64,000 nt of DNA from Leptospira gomenensis (GCF_004770155.1 NZ_RQFA01000080.1:1-64000); one strand, 5' to 3'. Numbered from the stretch's first letter, positions 38,341 to 50,225 are shown. Translations and numbers: made by a program. The notes: generated by a model from the sequence alone, not told the origin.

Positions 38341-39180
38341 TTAAACCGAAGTCTCGGTCAACGAAACTCCTTCCCAACCGATCATCGCCATTTTTCTTTC
38401 GGAGCCCCAGCGGTATTCGCCGATTCCTCCCGTATTTTTGATCACACGATGACAGGGAATCAGATAACCGATCGGATTTTTTCCGATCGCACTTCCCACC
38501 GCGCGGGAAGCGTTTTGCTGATCGATCGCGTTGGCGACATCCGAATACGAGCTCAATCTTCCTTCGGGGATTTTTAACAGCGCCTCCCAAACTTTGATCT
38601 GAAAGTCGGTACCTTTTAGGTGTAAAGGAATTGGTTCGTTTTGGTTTTCGGTTCGGTCGAAAAATCGTACGACCTTGGCCTGATTTTCGTCCGTCTCTTC
38701 GTTTAGGACGGCCCTATCCCATTGTTCCTTTAGCTCCTCCAGAATTTTTTTCTCCGATACATCATAAAAATATAAATTACAAATTCCTTTTACAGTGGAA
38801 GCGATCACGTATCGACCGAATCTGCTTTTTTGAAAACTGTAGCGGATTTTCAGATTCTCTCCCCCGTTCTTATATTCGCCAGGAGTCATCCCTTCGATTT
38901 TTACGAAAAGATCGTGTAACCTGCTCGTTCCGGACAGACCGGTTTCGAACGCGGCGTCGAACAAAGTCGATTCCGGTTTCGAAAGTATGGATTTTGCGTT
39001 TTGTAAAGTAAGATACTGAAGAAATTGTTTCGGACTCACTCCGGCCCATTCGGTGAACAGCCGTTGAAAGTGAAACGGACTCAGTTGCACCGACTTCGCC
39101 ACTTGTTCCAATTCGGGTTGCGCCGCATAATTTTCGCGGATGAATTTGATCGCTTCCGCAATTTTTTGATATTGATCCAT
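38341..39180 (-). CDS. Ada-like AraC regulator fused to O6-methylguanine-DNA methyltransferase
   Basis: A 279-residue protein with an AraC helix-turn-helix N-terminus (about residues 5-100) and a methylguanine-DNA methyltransferase C-terminus with the alkyl-acceptor Cys in PCHRVI (C243). It lacks the N-terminal zinc-binding Ada domain that takes methyl groups from phosphotriesters, so methyl-phosphotriester sensing as in E. coli Ada is unlikely. It removes O6-alkyl groups from guanine in a suicide reaction and may also regulate its own or other genes. Confidence 0.9.
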   Translation of the reverse strand: MDQYQKIAEAIKFIRENYAAQPELEQVAKSVQLSPFHFQRLFTEWAGVSPKQFLQYLTLQNAKSILSKPESTLFDAAFETGLSGTSRLHDLFVKIEGMTPGEYKNGGENLKIRYSFQKSRFGRYVIASTVKGICNLYFYDVSEKKILEELKEQWDRAVLNEETDENQAKVVRFFDRTENQNEPIPLHLKGTDFQIKVWEALLKIPEGRLSSYSDVANAIDQQNASRAVGSAIGKNPIGYLIPCHRVIKNTGGIGEYRWGSERKMAMIGWEGVSLTETSV

Positions 39181-39302
39181 AATAAAAAGAATATCGAATC
39201 GATCCTTTTTTTAAAACCCGATCCTTGCTGTTTTCGATTTTTTTTCGAATTTTAAAGACAAAAAACGGAAATCAGCATCGAAACACGAACCTGTTTCGAT
39301 CG

Positions 39303-40085
39303 TTAAACCCGTTCTGTTGAGTGAATCGTTTCGACCAATCGATCGATCCCTTCCTCGAACAAAGCGGGACCGGGTTGAAGAATGACGGACGGATCCAATT
39401 CGTAGATTCGATCGTTTCGAATCGCATTCGTATCCTGCCAATCGGGATGTTTTTTCACCCAATCGAAACGAACCGGTTTTCCGCACCAGGATCCGATATA
39501 AACGTCGGGTTCCGCATCGGCGACGTCTTTGGCCGAAACGATCCGATCCTTCGCCAACGATTTTCCCCGCAAAGCCGCGAAACAATCCTTGCCGCCGGCG
39601 ATTTCGATCAACTCGGAAACCCATGAAATCCCGGTGATGATCGGCTCGTCCCATTCCTGAAAAAAAACTTTCGGGCGTTCTGGGGAATTCCGTTCCTGTC
39701 GAATCCGATCCAACTTTTTTTTCCAACCTAGTATCAGATCCGAAACCGCTTCGGTCTTACCGATCAAAGCGCCTATCATATAAGAAGTTTCTAATATTTC
39801 TGAAATGGTTCTCTGATTCGTAACGAGAACGTTCAATCCTTCGGAAATCAATTGTTTCGCTAAATCCGCTTGAATGTCGGAAAACCCGACGACAAGATCC
39901 GGCTTTAATTCCAGAATCCGCTTTACGTTTCCGTTGATGAACGCGGAGACGCTCGGCTTTTCCTTTTTTGCCCTGGGAGGACGCACCGTGTACGCGGATA
40001 TTCCTACGATCCGTTCTTCTTCCCCCAAAAGATAAAGAAGTTCGGTGGTTTCCTCGGTAAGGCAAATGATTCGTTGCGGTCCGAT
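39303..40085 (-). CDS. BtuF-like periplasmic-binding-fold protein without signal peptide
   Basis: A protein of about 260 residues resembling cobalamin-binding BtuF and related periplasmic binding proteins. The N-terminal signature RIICLTEETTELLYLLGEE lies upstream of the first ordinary start codon in the frame (TTG 40028), so that start would cut off conserved sequence. Right after the acs stop lies GGGGAG (40094-40099), and 8 bases later ATC (40083-40085). ATC, or less likely ATT at 40089-40091, seems to be the initiator. No signal peptide is present on any start, so the protein should be cytoplasmic. It probably shares a transcript with acs. Confidence 0.78.
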   Translation of the reverse strand: MGPQRIICLTEETTELLYLLGEEERIVGISAYTVRPPRAKKEKPSVSAFINGNVKRILELKPDLVVGFSDIQADLAKQLISEGLNVLVTNQRTISEILETSYMIGALIGKTEAVSDLILGWKKKLDRIRQERNSPERPKVFFQEWDEPIITGISWVSELIEIAGGKDCFAALRGKSLAKDRIVSAKDVADAEPDVYIGSWCGKPVRFDWVKKHPDWQDTNAIRNDRIYELDPSVILQPGPALFEEGIDRLVETIHSTERV

Positions 40086-40101
40086 CTTAATTTCTCCCCG
40101 A

Positions 40102-42066
40102 TCAACTATGGAATTTTTTCTTGTCGTCGATCAATTTCTGAACCACGGAAGGATCCGCCAACGTGGAAGTGTCTCCCAGTCCTTCGAATTCTCCGCAGGC
40201 GATTTTTCTTAAAATTCTTCTCATAATTTTTCCGGAGCGCGTTTTGGGAAGTCCCGGCGCCCAATGAATCACGTCGGGTCTTGCGATTTTTCCGATGACT
40301 TTTTCCACGGTCGCAATCAATTCCTTTTTGAGCGCGTCGTTCGTCGTAATTCCTTCTTTCACGGTGACATACGCATAAATTCCCTGACCTTTTATGTCGT
40401 GCGGAAATCCGACGACCGCCGCTTCCGCAACCGAAGTATTTTCTACGAGCGCGCTTTCCACTTCCGCGCTTCCGATCCGGTGACCGGAAACGTTGATAAC
40501 GTCGTCCACTCTTCCCGTAATCCAAAAATATCCGTCCTTGTCCTTTCGGGCCCCGTCTCCGGTGAAATAGTAACCCCGAAACTGGGAAAAGTAAGTGTCG
40601 TAAAAACGTTTTTTATCTCCGTAAACTCCGCGCATCATCGAAGGCCAAGGAGCTTTGATGCATAAGTTTCCGCTGGTTTCCCCTTTGTCCTTGAGTTCGT
40701 TTCCTTCGTTATCGACTAACACGGGTTGTACGCCGAAAAAAGGAAGTGTCGCCGATCCCGGTTTTTGCGGAATTGCTCCGGGCAAAGCGCTGATCAAAAT
40801 CGATCCGGTTTCGGTCTGCCACCAAGTATCCACGATCGGACATTTGTTTTTGCCGATATTCTTAAAATACCATTCCCAGGCTTCGGGATTGATCGGTTCT
40901 CCGACCGATCCTAAAAGACGCAACGAACTCAGATCGCGTTTTCGGATATGTTCCAAACCTTCCCGCATCAAAGCACGGATCGCGGTAGGAGCCGTGTAGA
41001 AAACGTTGACTCCGTATTTATCGATGACGTCCCAAAATCTTCCCGCATCCGGATACGAAGGAACACCTTCGAACATCACCGAAGAAGCTCCGTTGGACAA
41101 AGGTCCGTAAACGAGATAAGAATGCCCGGTTACCCAACCGATATCGGCCGTACACCAATACGTATCCTCCGGTTTAATATCGAATACATAATGAAAGGTT
41201 AAATTTACTCCCAAAAGATATCCGGCCGTCGTATGCAATACGCCTTTCGGTTTTCCCGTGGAGCCGGAGGTATAAAGGATGAACAAAGGATCCTCCGAGT
41301 CCATCGATTCGGGTTTGCAATAGGCGGGAAGATCCGGATCGTTCATCAAAAAATGATACCAGTGGTCTCGCTTCTCCTTCCAAATAAGAGAAGACTCGTT
41401 TCCCGTACGGCGAACGACGATCACCGACTTCACGGTTTCCTGAGCGCTTTCGAGCGCTACGTCCACGTTGCGTTTTAGTTCGATGGGTTTTCCGCCCCGA
41501 TAACCGCCGTCGGCGGTGACGATCAACTTCGGTTTACAATCATCGATTCTACTTTGAAGCGCCTCGGGAGAAAAACCTCCGAAAACGACCGAATGAATCG
41601 CACCGATCCGGGTACATGCAAGAATCGTAATGGCCAATTCCGGAATCATCGGGAGATACACGAGCACGCGATCCCCTTTTTTGATTCCGTATTTTTTGAG
41701 TACGTTCGCGAATAAATTGACTTCCCGATAAAGATCGTAATACGTCAGGACCTTGGATTCCGAAGGGTTATCGCCTTCCCAGATCAGGGCCGCCTTATTT
41801 TTGAGCGGGGTTGTAATATGACGGTCCAGGCAATTGTAGGAAACGTTCAGTTTCCCTCCTTTGAACCATTCCACTTTAGCGTTTTTGAAATCGTGATCAA
41901 GAACCTTAGTCCACTTTTTGAACCAGGTAAGGCGGCCGGCTTCTCTAGCCCAGAATTTATTCGGATTTTCGACGGACTCTTTATAAAGGGTCTTATATTC
42001 TTTTATACTAATATTCGATTGTTTTTTGAACTCCGCGGACGCGGATACGATCCGTTCTTTAGCCAT
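40102..42066 (-). CDS. acs: Acetyl-CoA synthetase
   Basis: A 654-residue AMP-forming ligase that activates acetate to acetyl-CoA. The AMP-binding motif [14 protein letters not shown], the DTWWQTETG motif and the C-terminal acetylation-site motif [10 protein letters not shown], with the catalytic Lys, are all intact. The length is normal for bacterial Acs. A GGGGGAG ribosome binding site precedes the ATG. It fits a fatty-acid-based metabolism that has to recycle acetate. Confidence 0.97.
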   Translation of the reverse strand: MAKERIVSASAEFKKQSNISIKEYKTLYKESVENPNKFWAREAGRLTWFKKWTKVLDHDFKNAKVEWFKGGKLNVSYNCLDRHITTPLKNKAALIWEGDNPSESKVLTYYDLYREVNLFANVLKKYGIKKGDRVLVYLPMIPELAITILACTRIGAIHSVVFGGFSPEALQSRIDDCKPKLIVTADGGYRGGKPIELKRNVDVALESAQETVKSVIVVRRTGNESSLIWKEKRDHWYHFLMNDPDLPAYCKPESMDSEDPLFILYTSGSTGKPKGVLHTTAGYLLGVNLTFHYVFDIKPEDTYWCTADIGWVTGHSYLVYGPLSNGASSVMFEGVPSYPDAGRFWDVIDKYGVNVFYTAPTAIRALMREGLEHIRKRDLSSLRLLGSVGEPINPEAWEWYFKNIGKNKCPIVDTWWQTETGSILISALPGAIPQKPGSATLPFFGVQPVLVDNEGNELKDKGETSGNLCIKAPWPSMMRGVYGDKKRFYDTYFSQFRGYYFTGDGARKDKDGYFWITGRVDDVINVSGHRIGSAEVESALVENTSVAEAAVVGFPHDIKGQGIYAYVTVKEGITTNDALKKELIATVEKVIGKIARPDVIHWAPGLPKTRSGKIMRRILRKIACGEFEGLGDTSTLADPSVVQKLIDDKKKFHS

Positions 42067-42170
42067 AACTCCCCCACATTCGGTAAAGAATGGATCGTTT
42101 TTTTTTCATGTCCACTCAAATCGGAGGAAGCAGCGGAGGAACACGTTCGAAACGGACGAATTAAAATTAC

Positions 42171-42722
42171 TTAGGTGGAACCAGTACGGATCAAATCCAA
42201 AAATTCCGAACGCGTAACCATATTCTCCTTAAACGCACCCAACATGCAGGAAGTGAAAAGTTCGGAGTTCTGTTTTTCCACGCCGCGCATCATCATACAA
42301 AGATGTTTGGCTTTGATGACGACCGCAACTCCTTGCGGATCCAAAACTTCCTGAATCGCGTATGCGATCTGTTCGGTGAGACGCTCCTGAACCTGAAGCC
42401 TTCTCGCGAAAACGTCCACGATTCTCGGAATTTTACTGATACCGATGATTTTTTTGTTGGGAAGATAGGCCACGTGCGCTTTTCCGTAAAACGGTAAAAG
42501 ATGATGTTCGCAAAGTGAATACATTTCGATGTCCCTCACGAGAACCATACCTTCGGTCGGTTCTTCGAAAATGGCTCCGTTGACGATCTTGGTGATATCG
42601 GCGCGATACCCTGAGGTTAAAAAATCATACGCTTTTTTCACTCGGCTCGGCGTATTCAGAAGACCTTCCCGATTGGGATCTTCGCCGATGGATTTTAAAA
42701 TTTTAACGATTTCTTCTTCCAA
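42171..42722 (-). CDS. folE: GTP cyclohydrolase I
   Basis: A 183-residue enzyme for the first step of folate (and queuosine-type) biosynthesis, converting GTP to dihydroneopterin triphosphate. Zinc ligands are in [10 protein letters not shown] (one Cys, one His) and the second Cys in HLCMMMRGV. The start is TTG 42722, with a GAGAG-type ribosome binding site upstream. The length is typical of the bacterial enzyme. Confidence 0.95.
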   Translation of the reverse strand: MEEEIVKILKSIGEDPNREGLLNTPSRVKKAYDFLTSGYRADITKIVNGAIFEEPTEGMVLVRDIEMYSLCEHHLLPFYGKAHVAYLPNKKIIGISKIPRIVDVFARRLQVQERLTEQIAYAIQEVLDPQGVAVVIKAKHLCMMMRGVEKQNSELFTSCMLGAFKENMVTRSEFLDLIRTGST

Positions 42723-42916
42723 AATAAAACTCTCTTCAATTCGTTTTTTCCGTAGTCTGCTACGAGGATTTCTATTTAGATTCTTTTGAACGGGAATTCG
42801 GACTTATTTTTCCGGACCCGAACGGGATTGCTTCCCATTTTCGAAACAGGCTACGGAATCATCCATCGGATTTTCATTTTCTTGCAGATTTCCTAAGCCG
42901 GGGAATATTGTCTTCG

Positions 42917-44128
42917 ATGTCGTCGCAGAATTCGAAACCCCGAAAAACCGAATCGCTGAGGATCGGAATGGACGCCCGTATGATCTCCCATTCCGGAATC
43001 GGAATGAGAATCCGGGGGATTTTAAAGTTCCTCGGACAAGAGGCCGCCAAACACGGCGTATACGTTTATCTTTTCGGCGATCTCGCTACCATTCAAGCCG
43101 AGGGAATTTCCTGTCGTCCCTTTTCCGGCTTTGAAGAAATTTCCGAAATCGAAACGAAGTCCAAAGGCCGTTCCGTAAAGACGGAGGAATATTCGTATCC
43201 AGTGATTTCCTACACGACCCCTATTTATTCTCCTAAGGAATTTTTAGGACATCCTATGATGAAACGAATGGATCTCTTGGACATTCCGCATTTCAACGCA
43301 CCGCTCCGCTATCTGTCCAAATGTATCGTTACGATTCACGATATCATTCCGTTTCGAATGAGGGAATTTCATTCCGCCGTTTCCAAGAGGATTTATATGC
43401 AGGTCGTGTTTCGATTGATCCGACGTTTCGCAAAGAAGATCGTTTCCGTTTCCGAATTTACAGCCGAAGATCTTAAGACCGTTTTCGATTTTACGGGAGA
43501 AAAAATCCGGGTCGTACACAATGCGATCGACGATTCCGTCTTTTATCCCGCTACGTCGTCGGAGAAAAAAAAATTCTTAAAAAAGTATAAACTCCAAGAA
43601 GGATATCTTCTCAGCGTCGGAATCGGAAAAGGTCATAAAAATCTGAATCTGGTTTTACGAGCCCTCGCTTCCGTCGCGGCGGGAAAGAAGAATTCCATAA
43701 AATGGGTGTTAGGTGGAGCATCCGGAAAAATCCCGGAATATCTGCGCAAGGACGCGGAGAACTTTCAAGGGGAAATACGTCCCATGCCACGTCTGAACCT
43801 CGACGAGTTGCGTTGTCTTTATTCCTGCGCCGGCCTGCTCGTTTTTCCTTCTAAATACGAAGGTTTCGGATTTCCGCCTCTCGAGGCGCAGGCTTGCGGC
43901 TGTCCCGTAATTTCGTCTAACGCGACCGTTATGCCCGAAATTTTAGGAAACAGCACCTTCTATTTTTCTCCGGATCATACCGATCAACTGGAGACGTTGT
44001 TGCGGAAATTAACGAGCGAAGGTCGGAACTCCGAATTCAAGAAATTAATTTCAAAGGGAAAAAAGAACGTTCTCAGATTCTCCTGGAAAAAATCCGCAAA
44101 AGAAATATTGGAGATTTATCTAACCTGA
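42917..44128 (+). CDS. GT4-like glycosyltransferase (family 1)
   Basis: A protein of about 403 residues from ATG 42917; ATG 42968 is an alternative that has a better spaced GAGG and begins at MDARMI. The GT-B fold is recognised from IGMDARMISHSGIG at the N-terminus and from KYEGFGFPPLEAQACG (about residues 317-332), which binds the nucleotide sugar diphosphate. The role is probably in lipopolysaccharide or glycan assembly. It overlaps the convergent DUF1289 gene by a few bases at its 3' end. Confidence 0.88.
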   Translation: MSSQNSKPRKTESLRIGMDARMISHSGIGMRIRGILKFLGQEAAKHGVYVYLFGDLATIQAEGISCRPFSGFEEISEIETKSKGRSVKTEEYSYPVISYTTPIYSPKEFLGHPMMKRMDLLDIPHFNAPLRYLSKCIVTIHDIIPFRMREFHSAVSKRIYMQVVFRLIRRFAKKIVSVSEFTAEDLKTVFDFTGEKIRVVHNAIDDSVFYPATSSEKKKFLKKYKLQEGYLLSVGIGKGHKNLNLVLRALASVAAGKKNSIKWVLGGASGKIPEYLRKDAENFQGEIRPMPRLNLDELRCLYSCAGLLVFPSKYEGFGFPPLEAQACGCPVISSNATVMPEILGNSTFYFSPDHTDQLETLLRKLTSEGRNSEFKKLISKGKKNVLRFSWKKSAKEILEIYLT

Positions 44129-44332
44129 TCCGACGACGTCCGTTATTTCGGTTCCGTCTCCGCTTTCGGAAATTTTTCCGTTCTTTCTGTTTTTTATTCG
44201 CGAATAAACCGATTCCCTTTCCTCGTCAGAGTATCGAGACCAATTACCGATTTCATCGAGCGTCCTCAAACATCCTTGGCAATAACCGGTTTCGAAATCC
44301 ATCGAACAGATCTTATTGCACGGAGAACGCAC
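44120..44332 (-). CDS. DUF1289 small Cys-rich protein
   Basis: A 70-residue protein starting at GTG with the four-Cys pattern of the DUF1289 family: C5, C9, C18 and C21 (CNKIC, CQGC). This suggests binding of zinc or an iron-sulfur cluster, which has not been proved for the family as far as I know. The gene sits just 4 bases downstream of the Kef-type antiporter and may be co-transcribed with it. Confidence 0.82.
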   Translation of the reverse strand: MRSPCNKICSMDFETGYCQGCLRTLDEIGNWSRYSDEERESVYSRIKNRKNGKISESGDGTEITDVVGSG

Positions 44333-44336
44333 GATT

Positions 44337-46121
<1,785 letters not shown>

Positions 46122-46345
46122 AGTTGCAGAACGTCCTAAACGTTGATTTCTTTTTATAAGTTAGGTTTACTTACTACACTTGAAAGGAAGCACGAAGTAA
46201 AAACATTTTTTTATAAAACTGGCGAAAAACTTCTATCGGATGGAAGTTTGAAAACGGAAAAACCGCCGGACCTGTCCGCTATGAATCCGACGGATTCGCA
46301 GAAAAAAAAATCACATCTTTGAAATAAACGACAGTTTAGAAATTT

Positions 46346-46891
46346 CTAAACGGAATACTCTCCGGGTTCCAAGAGATGTATATCCGGCAAATTCCTGTAT
46401 TTACCGTCGAAGTCCAACCCGTATCCCACGACGAATTCGTCCGGAATTCTCCAGCCTACGTATTTCACGGGAAATTCCAGGATGTTCTTACGCTCCTTCA
46501 AAAGAAGAGTTACGATTTCCAGACTGGCAGGATTACGGGTAAAAATATGTCTAACGAGATATTGCAGGGTGAACCCAGTGTCTAAAATGTCTTCCACAAG
46601 AATCACATGACGATCGGATAAATCGGTGTTGATGTCCTTTAACAAATCGATCTTCCCCGTGGAGACGGTTCCGACATAGGACTTCGCCTGAACGAAATCG
46701 ATCTCCACGGAAAAAGGAATCTCCTTGGTCAAGTCCGTAAAAAAATACACTCCTCCTTTCAAAACGCAGACAAGAACCGGATTTAGTTTTTTATAATCTT
46801 TTGATATTTCTTCGGCCAACTCCTTGACCTTTCGGGAGATGTCCTCCCTCGTGAAACGAGGATGTAGAATATCCGCAGTTGTTTTATTCAT
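46346..46891 (-). CDS. hpt: Hypoxanthine phosphoribosyltransferase
   Basis: A protein of about 181 residues that salvages hypoxanthine (and probably guanine) with PRPP. The PRPP-binding motif is VILVEDILDTGFTL and the GGVYFFTDL segment is the family's PPi-binding loop. ATG 46891 is preferred, because it overlaps the stop of the upstream SixA-like gene by 4 bases (ATGA) and gives the usual length; the open frame continues upstream only as a shadow of that gene. Confidence 0.94.
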   Translation of the reverse strand: MNKTTADILHPRFTREDISRKVKELAEEISKDYKKLNPVLVCVLKGGVYFFTDLTKEIPFSVEIDFVQAKSYVGTVSTGKIDLLKDINTDLSDRHVILVEDILDTGFTLQYLVRHIFTRNPASLEIVTLLLKERKNILEFPVKYVGWRIPDEFVVGYGLDFDGKYRNLPDIHLLEPGEYSV

Positions 46892-47445
46892 CCAGGTATC
46901 CAGAATCTTATTATTTTTCCAGGGACCGATCCCAATTCGTTCCAAGAGGAAATTTCGTTTCGTATACTCAAAAAACCGCAAGTGGGGAATTTAAAAAAAA
47001 CAGATTCGAGTTGAGAGACGTCTTCGTTGCCTCGGATCAATCGATTGGCGAGTTCTTCCATCCAAGGGTTGTGTCCCAGCAAAGCGATCGTTTCCAATTC
47101 GGAATCGCTGTTTCTTAGTTTAGTAAGAATTTCCTCCGCGTCGAATTCGTATAACTCCTCGGATACGATCTCCTCTTTCGATAAATTTCCTTTACGATTT
47201 ATAATTCTATAAGTATCGCAAGTTCTTTTGGAGTTCGAGACCAGGAATAAATCGCATTGAAATTCGAGTTTCTCCAGATATTTCCGCAACGATTTAGCGT
47301 TTTGTTTTCCCCGTTCGGAGAGAGGACGCTCGTGGTCCGCGCGGAATTCGCTTTCCCAATCCGATTTTGCATGTCGTATCAAATGAATCTGTTTCAACGA
47401 ACTTTGTCTCTCGTTTTCGAGTTCTGAGGTCAACTTTAAATTCAT
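46888..47445 (-). CDS. SixA-like histidine phosphatase
   Basis: A protein of about 185 residues from ATG 47445; a TTG two codons earlier is also possible. The phosphohistidine-accepting motif is LIRHAKSDW, with Arg24 and His25 counted from the ATG. A second catalytic His is in LGHNPWMEEL. SixA removes phosphate from phosphohistidine of phosphorelay or PTS proteins. It is translationally coupled to hpt, although no functional link is obvious. Confidence 0.9.
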   Translation of the reverse strand: MNLKLTSELENERQSSLKQIHLIRHAKSDWESEFRADHERPLSERGKQNAKSLRKYLEKLEFQCDLFLVSNSKRTCDTYRIINRKGNLSKEEIVSEELYEFDAEEILTKLRNSDSELETIALLGHNPWMEELANRLIRGNEDVSQLESVFFKFPTCGFLSIRNEISSWNELGSVPGKIIRFWIPG

Positions 47446-47480
47446 TGACAAGTCTTGAAAGAAGACTTTAATTATCGGCT

Positions 47481-48158
47481 ATGAAAAAGGTTTTCGCGTT
47501 AGCAGGAATCGCTTTGCTCATTTTATTGCCCGCTTTAGTAAGCGCTCAATTGGCAGGCCCTCCCGACGAGGAAAGAGCGAAAAAAGACGTATATGTCCAT
47601 TGGTTGAAAAAGAATTCCGGAGATAAGATCCAATCGATCGCCAGCAACGGCGAACCGGTACTGATCGAAAAAGAAGAATCGAAAACCAAAGTAGAAGTTT
47701 TGTACAAGTTTCCCTTTTTAGTAACCGCAAAACGTAAAGACGGAAGCGTGACTAAAACGGAAGTCGGTGCGAATTACGTTTTCGTTCGCACCAAAGGATG
47801 GCTTTTTTCGGAACTCGGTTTCGGAAAAAACATCGTGATCACCGATCCAGGAAAGGAATTTCCGGATAAGGAAATCGCGTTACACTTAATCGAAGAAGGC
47901 CTGTTAGCCGAAAGATGGAAAGGTAAAACGGTGGAAAACCTCCGCGTAGGAGATCCGATATCCGGAAGCGATATGGACGTTCCGTGGTACAGATATTCGG
48001 GCGACTACGAGGTGTTAGACGGGAATATCCGTTATATTTGCAATAATTTCGTGGTTCGCCTTTTTAAGGAAGAATCCTCCGCTTCCGAGTGGCGGCTGGA
48101 ATGGAAGGAAAAAGGAATTTGTAGACAGGGGGGAAATTCCTACGAACCTCCCCCCTAA
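47481..48158 (+). CDS. Secreted hypothetical protein
   Basis: A 225-residue protein with a clear signal peptide (residues 1-22, ending VSAQ). The rest is soluble and beta-rich, without a motif I recognise. Two Cys residues near the C-terminus could form a disulfide. It is divergent from the SixA-like gene and convergent with the next gene. I assign no function. Confidence 0.75.
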   Translation: MKKVFALAGIALLILLPALVSAQLAGPPDEERAKKDVYVHWLKKNSGDKIQSIASNGEPVLIEKEESKTKVEVLYKFPFLVTAKRKDGSVTKTEVGANYVFVRTKGWLFSELGFGKNIVITDPGKEFPDKEIALHLIEEGLLAERWKGKTVENLRVGDPISGSDMDVPWYRYSGDYEVLDGNIRYICNNFVVRLFKEESSASEWRLEWKEKGICRQGGNSYEPPP

Positions 48159-48186
48159 AGCGTAAACCCGACAGCGTATCGTTACG

Positions 48187-48774
48187 TTAAGAACGATCCG
48201 ATTTTACATTACGTTTTTTTAAAGTTTCGGATTTTAATTTTTTAACGTTTTCCTTTTTGATACGATCGGAAAAACGTACCGATTTTAATTTACCCGTCCG
48301 CAGTTCACGAAGAGTGTTTTGAACGGATCCTCCGATGCGCTCGTTACCCGAAAACTTCAGCAGAAAATTTTCCGTGCCGCTTTTATCGGAAGGATAAAAA
48401 ATTCTTCCGTAACTGAAAGCGGCCGCATTCCGTACGCTCGGATGTTTGCGCTCGTCGGCGACGGTGGATTCCAAATATTCCTTTGCGGAATTCCCTCCGA
48501 AATCGGCGATCAAATCGTTGATCTGCGAAATCGCGTAAATCCGCAAACCGGGTTCTTTTACTATCGCAAGCAGATAGTCCAATGGCTCGGGAGTGATCTC
48601 GTAAATTTCCCTCGCCAAACTCTCGGTCCGGAGATGTCCGGTCTGAGTCACGACGGATTTTATTTTTTGATATCGATTCGGGTCCAGGGATTGAGCCTCG
48701 ATTCCGAAAGAAAGCAAAACGGAAAACACGGAAAGTCGCAGCATTAATTTCATAAGTTCGTTTCCTAATTTCAT
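48187..48774 (-). CDS. Secreted HEAT-like hypothetical protein
   Basis: A 195-residue protein with an N-terminal signal peptide; ATG 48753 (MLRLSVFSVLLSF) is an alternative start. The middle has helical repeats with HEAT-like spacing (ISQINDLI, VRNAAAFSYGRI). The C-terminus is very basic. The gene lies a few bases downstream of the pappalysin-like lipoprotein gene and is probably co-transcribed with it. Confidence 0.72.
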   Translation of the reverse strand: MKLGNELMKLMLRLSVFSVLLSFGIEAQSLDPNRYQKIKSVVTQTGHLRTESLAREIYEITPEPLDYLLAIVKEPGLRIYAISQINDLIADFGGNSAKEYLESTVADERKHPSVRNAAAFSYGRIFYPSDKSGTENFLLKFSGNERIGGSVQNTLRELRTGKLKSVRFSDRIKKENVKKLKSETLKKRNVKSDRS

Positions 48775-48779
48775 AATTC

Positions 48780-50225
48780 TTAATATACCAAAGGATGAGA
48801 ACGAAGCACCCAGCCTTGTTCACCCGTGATTTGAGTTTGGTTCATCTCCGGATTTCCGGCCCAAAACATAAGATTGAGACCTCCGCTGTTGAAAAAACCT
48901 TCGCCTAAACATTCCCCCAAGCCGATAAAATCGTTTCCGTTTTGATCCCTACATTCCGGAGTTTCGGGAAGCGGATCCGTAAACGACGTCCCGTCGATGA
49001 CGTCTTTTTCCACAAGATGGTACAAACCGAGAAAATGCGCCCCTTCGTGCGCGATGGTTTTAGCTAGAAAAACCTGATCGGATTGGCATAAATCTTCGCC
49101 CACCGAATCACAGTTAGCCGCTCCTCCTGTGCTCCTGTGATTTTCGACGAAAACGATCATTCCGGATTTAGGCGTTCCTGCTACCGGTATCCCGGGTATT
49201 CCGGCAGAGATCCCCAAAATACCGGCGGGTGCGTCGCTCGAAACGGTATAGTCTCTAGTTATATAAATGTTAAGCGAATTCGGGTCCTGGGCTCCGGAGG
49301 GATTCGAACGGTATAAGGAGCCGAGTGAATTGGCGACGTCTCCGAAATCGTCCGATAAATCCGCGATCGTTACGAAGCCGGGCGAATTCACGACCGATGT
49401 CGTAACGGTTACGTCTATCTTAACAGTATCTTGTGCATAGATATCTTTAAGCTCTTGGATCATGTCCGCCATTCCAGCCGCACTCTGATCGGTAACGACT
49501 CCGTCTATAAAAATCAGATTGATATTCAACTTCTTGCGGGACTGCCAAATCTTTCCCAAGCCCGATAGCGCGCTTCCGAAAATACCGCTCTGGTCCGGAC
49601 GAAATTTATATTCCTCACAGGTTTGAGGAGTGTTGTTGGTAACTTGGTGAAACGGAATCGAAGGACTCGGAGGCACGGGCAGAATAAAATCCGTCCCCAA
49701 ACGATTACTTCCGAAATTATCGTAACCCGCACTCGGAGCGAAATAACTCGGGGTAGCGCCGATCGGAAACGCAGTCGTAGTGGAACGAGATCCGGGAGCT
49801 TCGCTTTTTCCGGAATCCTGGATCAATTCTCCGGAGGCGGTTTCCCAAAGCGGATATATAAAACGATACGGATTCGATTCAAGTCCGTGGTCCTGCTCCG
49901 TATATACGATTCCCATCGGATTGTCCTTACCGAGCCCGGAGAAATTGACGGTTCCGATCAGATAAGCGGTTCCACCGTCTCCGTAAACTTCGTCCTGCAC
50001 CACCAAAACTTGATTCAATGTGGAAGTGGAAAGAGTGAAATTCGGAGCGGCTCCCTGAGTCCGGACGTTCTCCTCGGGCTCGCAACGATAACGCGCTTCG
50101 TTGGCAGAATAGATTCCGAAAAGGATCATCAGATTTGTGGCGGTTGAATCGCTTCCTTTATCGCCGGGACAACCCCAGCTCGTGAAAGCTGCTAAAAAAA
50201 GTAAAGTTACGGTTTTACGGAACAT
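48780..50225 (-). CDS. Pappalysin-like zinc metalloprotease lipoprotein
   Basis: A 481-residue protein with a lipoprotein signal sequence (lipobox SWGC, Cys19). The metzincin zinc-binding motif HEGAHFLGLYH is at residues 393-403, fitting HExxHxxGxxH with the catalytic Glu394. A Met near 453 (LNLMFW) could form the Met-turn, and the DPLPETPEC segment resembles the pappalysin (M43) region around the third ligand. It is probably an outer-membrane or surface protease. In pathogenic leptospires, pappalysin-type proteases degrade host matrix proteins, but I do not claim this one does. The DUF-like N-terminal region is unassigned. Confidence 0.8.
   Translation of the reverse strand: MFRKTVTLLFLAAFTSWGCPGDKGSDSTATNLMILFGIYSANEARYRCEPEENVRTQGAAPNFTLSTSTLNQVLVVQDEVYGDGGTAYLIGTVNFSGLGKDNPMGIVYTEQDHGLESNPYRFIYPLWETASGELIQDSGKSEAPGSRSTTTAFPIGATPSYFAPSAGYDNFGSNRLGTDFILPVPPSPSIPFHQVTNNTPQTCEEYKFRPDQSGIFGSALSGLGKIWQSRKKLNINLIFIDGVVTDQSAAGMADMIQELKDIYAQDTVKIDVTVTTSVVNSPGFVTIADLSDDFGDVANSLGSLYRSNPSGAQDPNSLNIYITRDYTVSSDAPAGILGISAGIPGIPVAGTPKSGMIVFVENHRSTGGAANCDSVGEDLCQSDQVFLAKTIAHEGAHFLGLYHLVEKDVIDGTSFTDPLPETPECRDQNGNDFIGLGECLGEGFFNSGGLNLMFWAGNPEMNQTQITGEQGWVLRSHPLVY

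Noticed and set aside
46283..46297. GAATCCG A CGGATTC palindrome near an A-run, as a terminator or operator.
   Set aside because: The A-run is on the wrong side for the minus-strand genes it would serve, and 7-bp palindromes with common Leptospira words such as GGATTC arise by chance.
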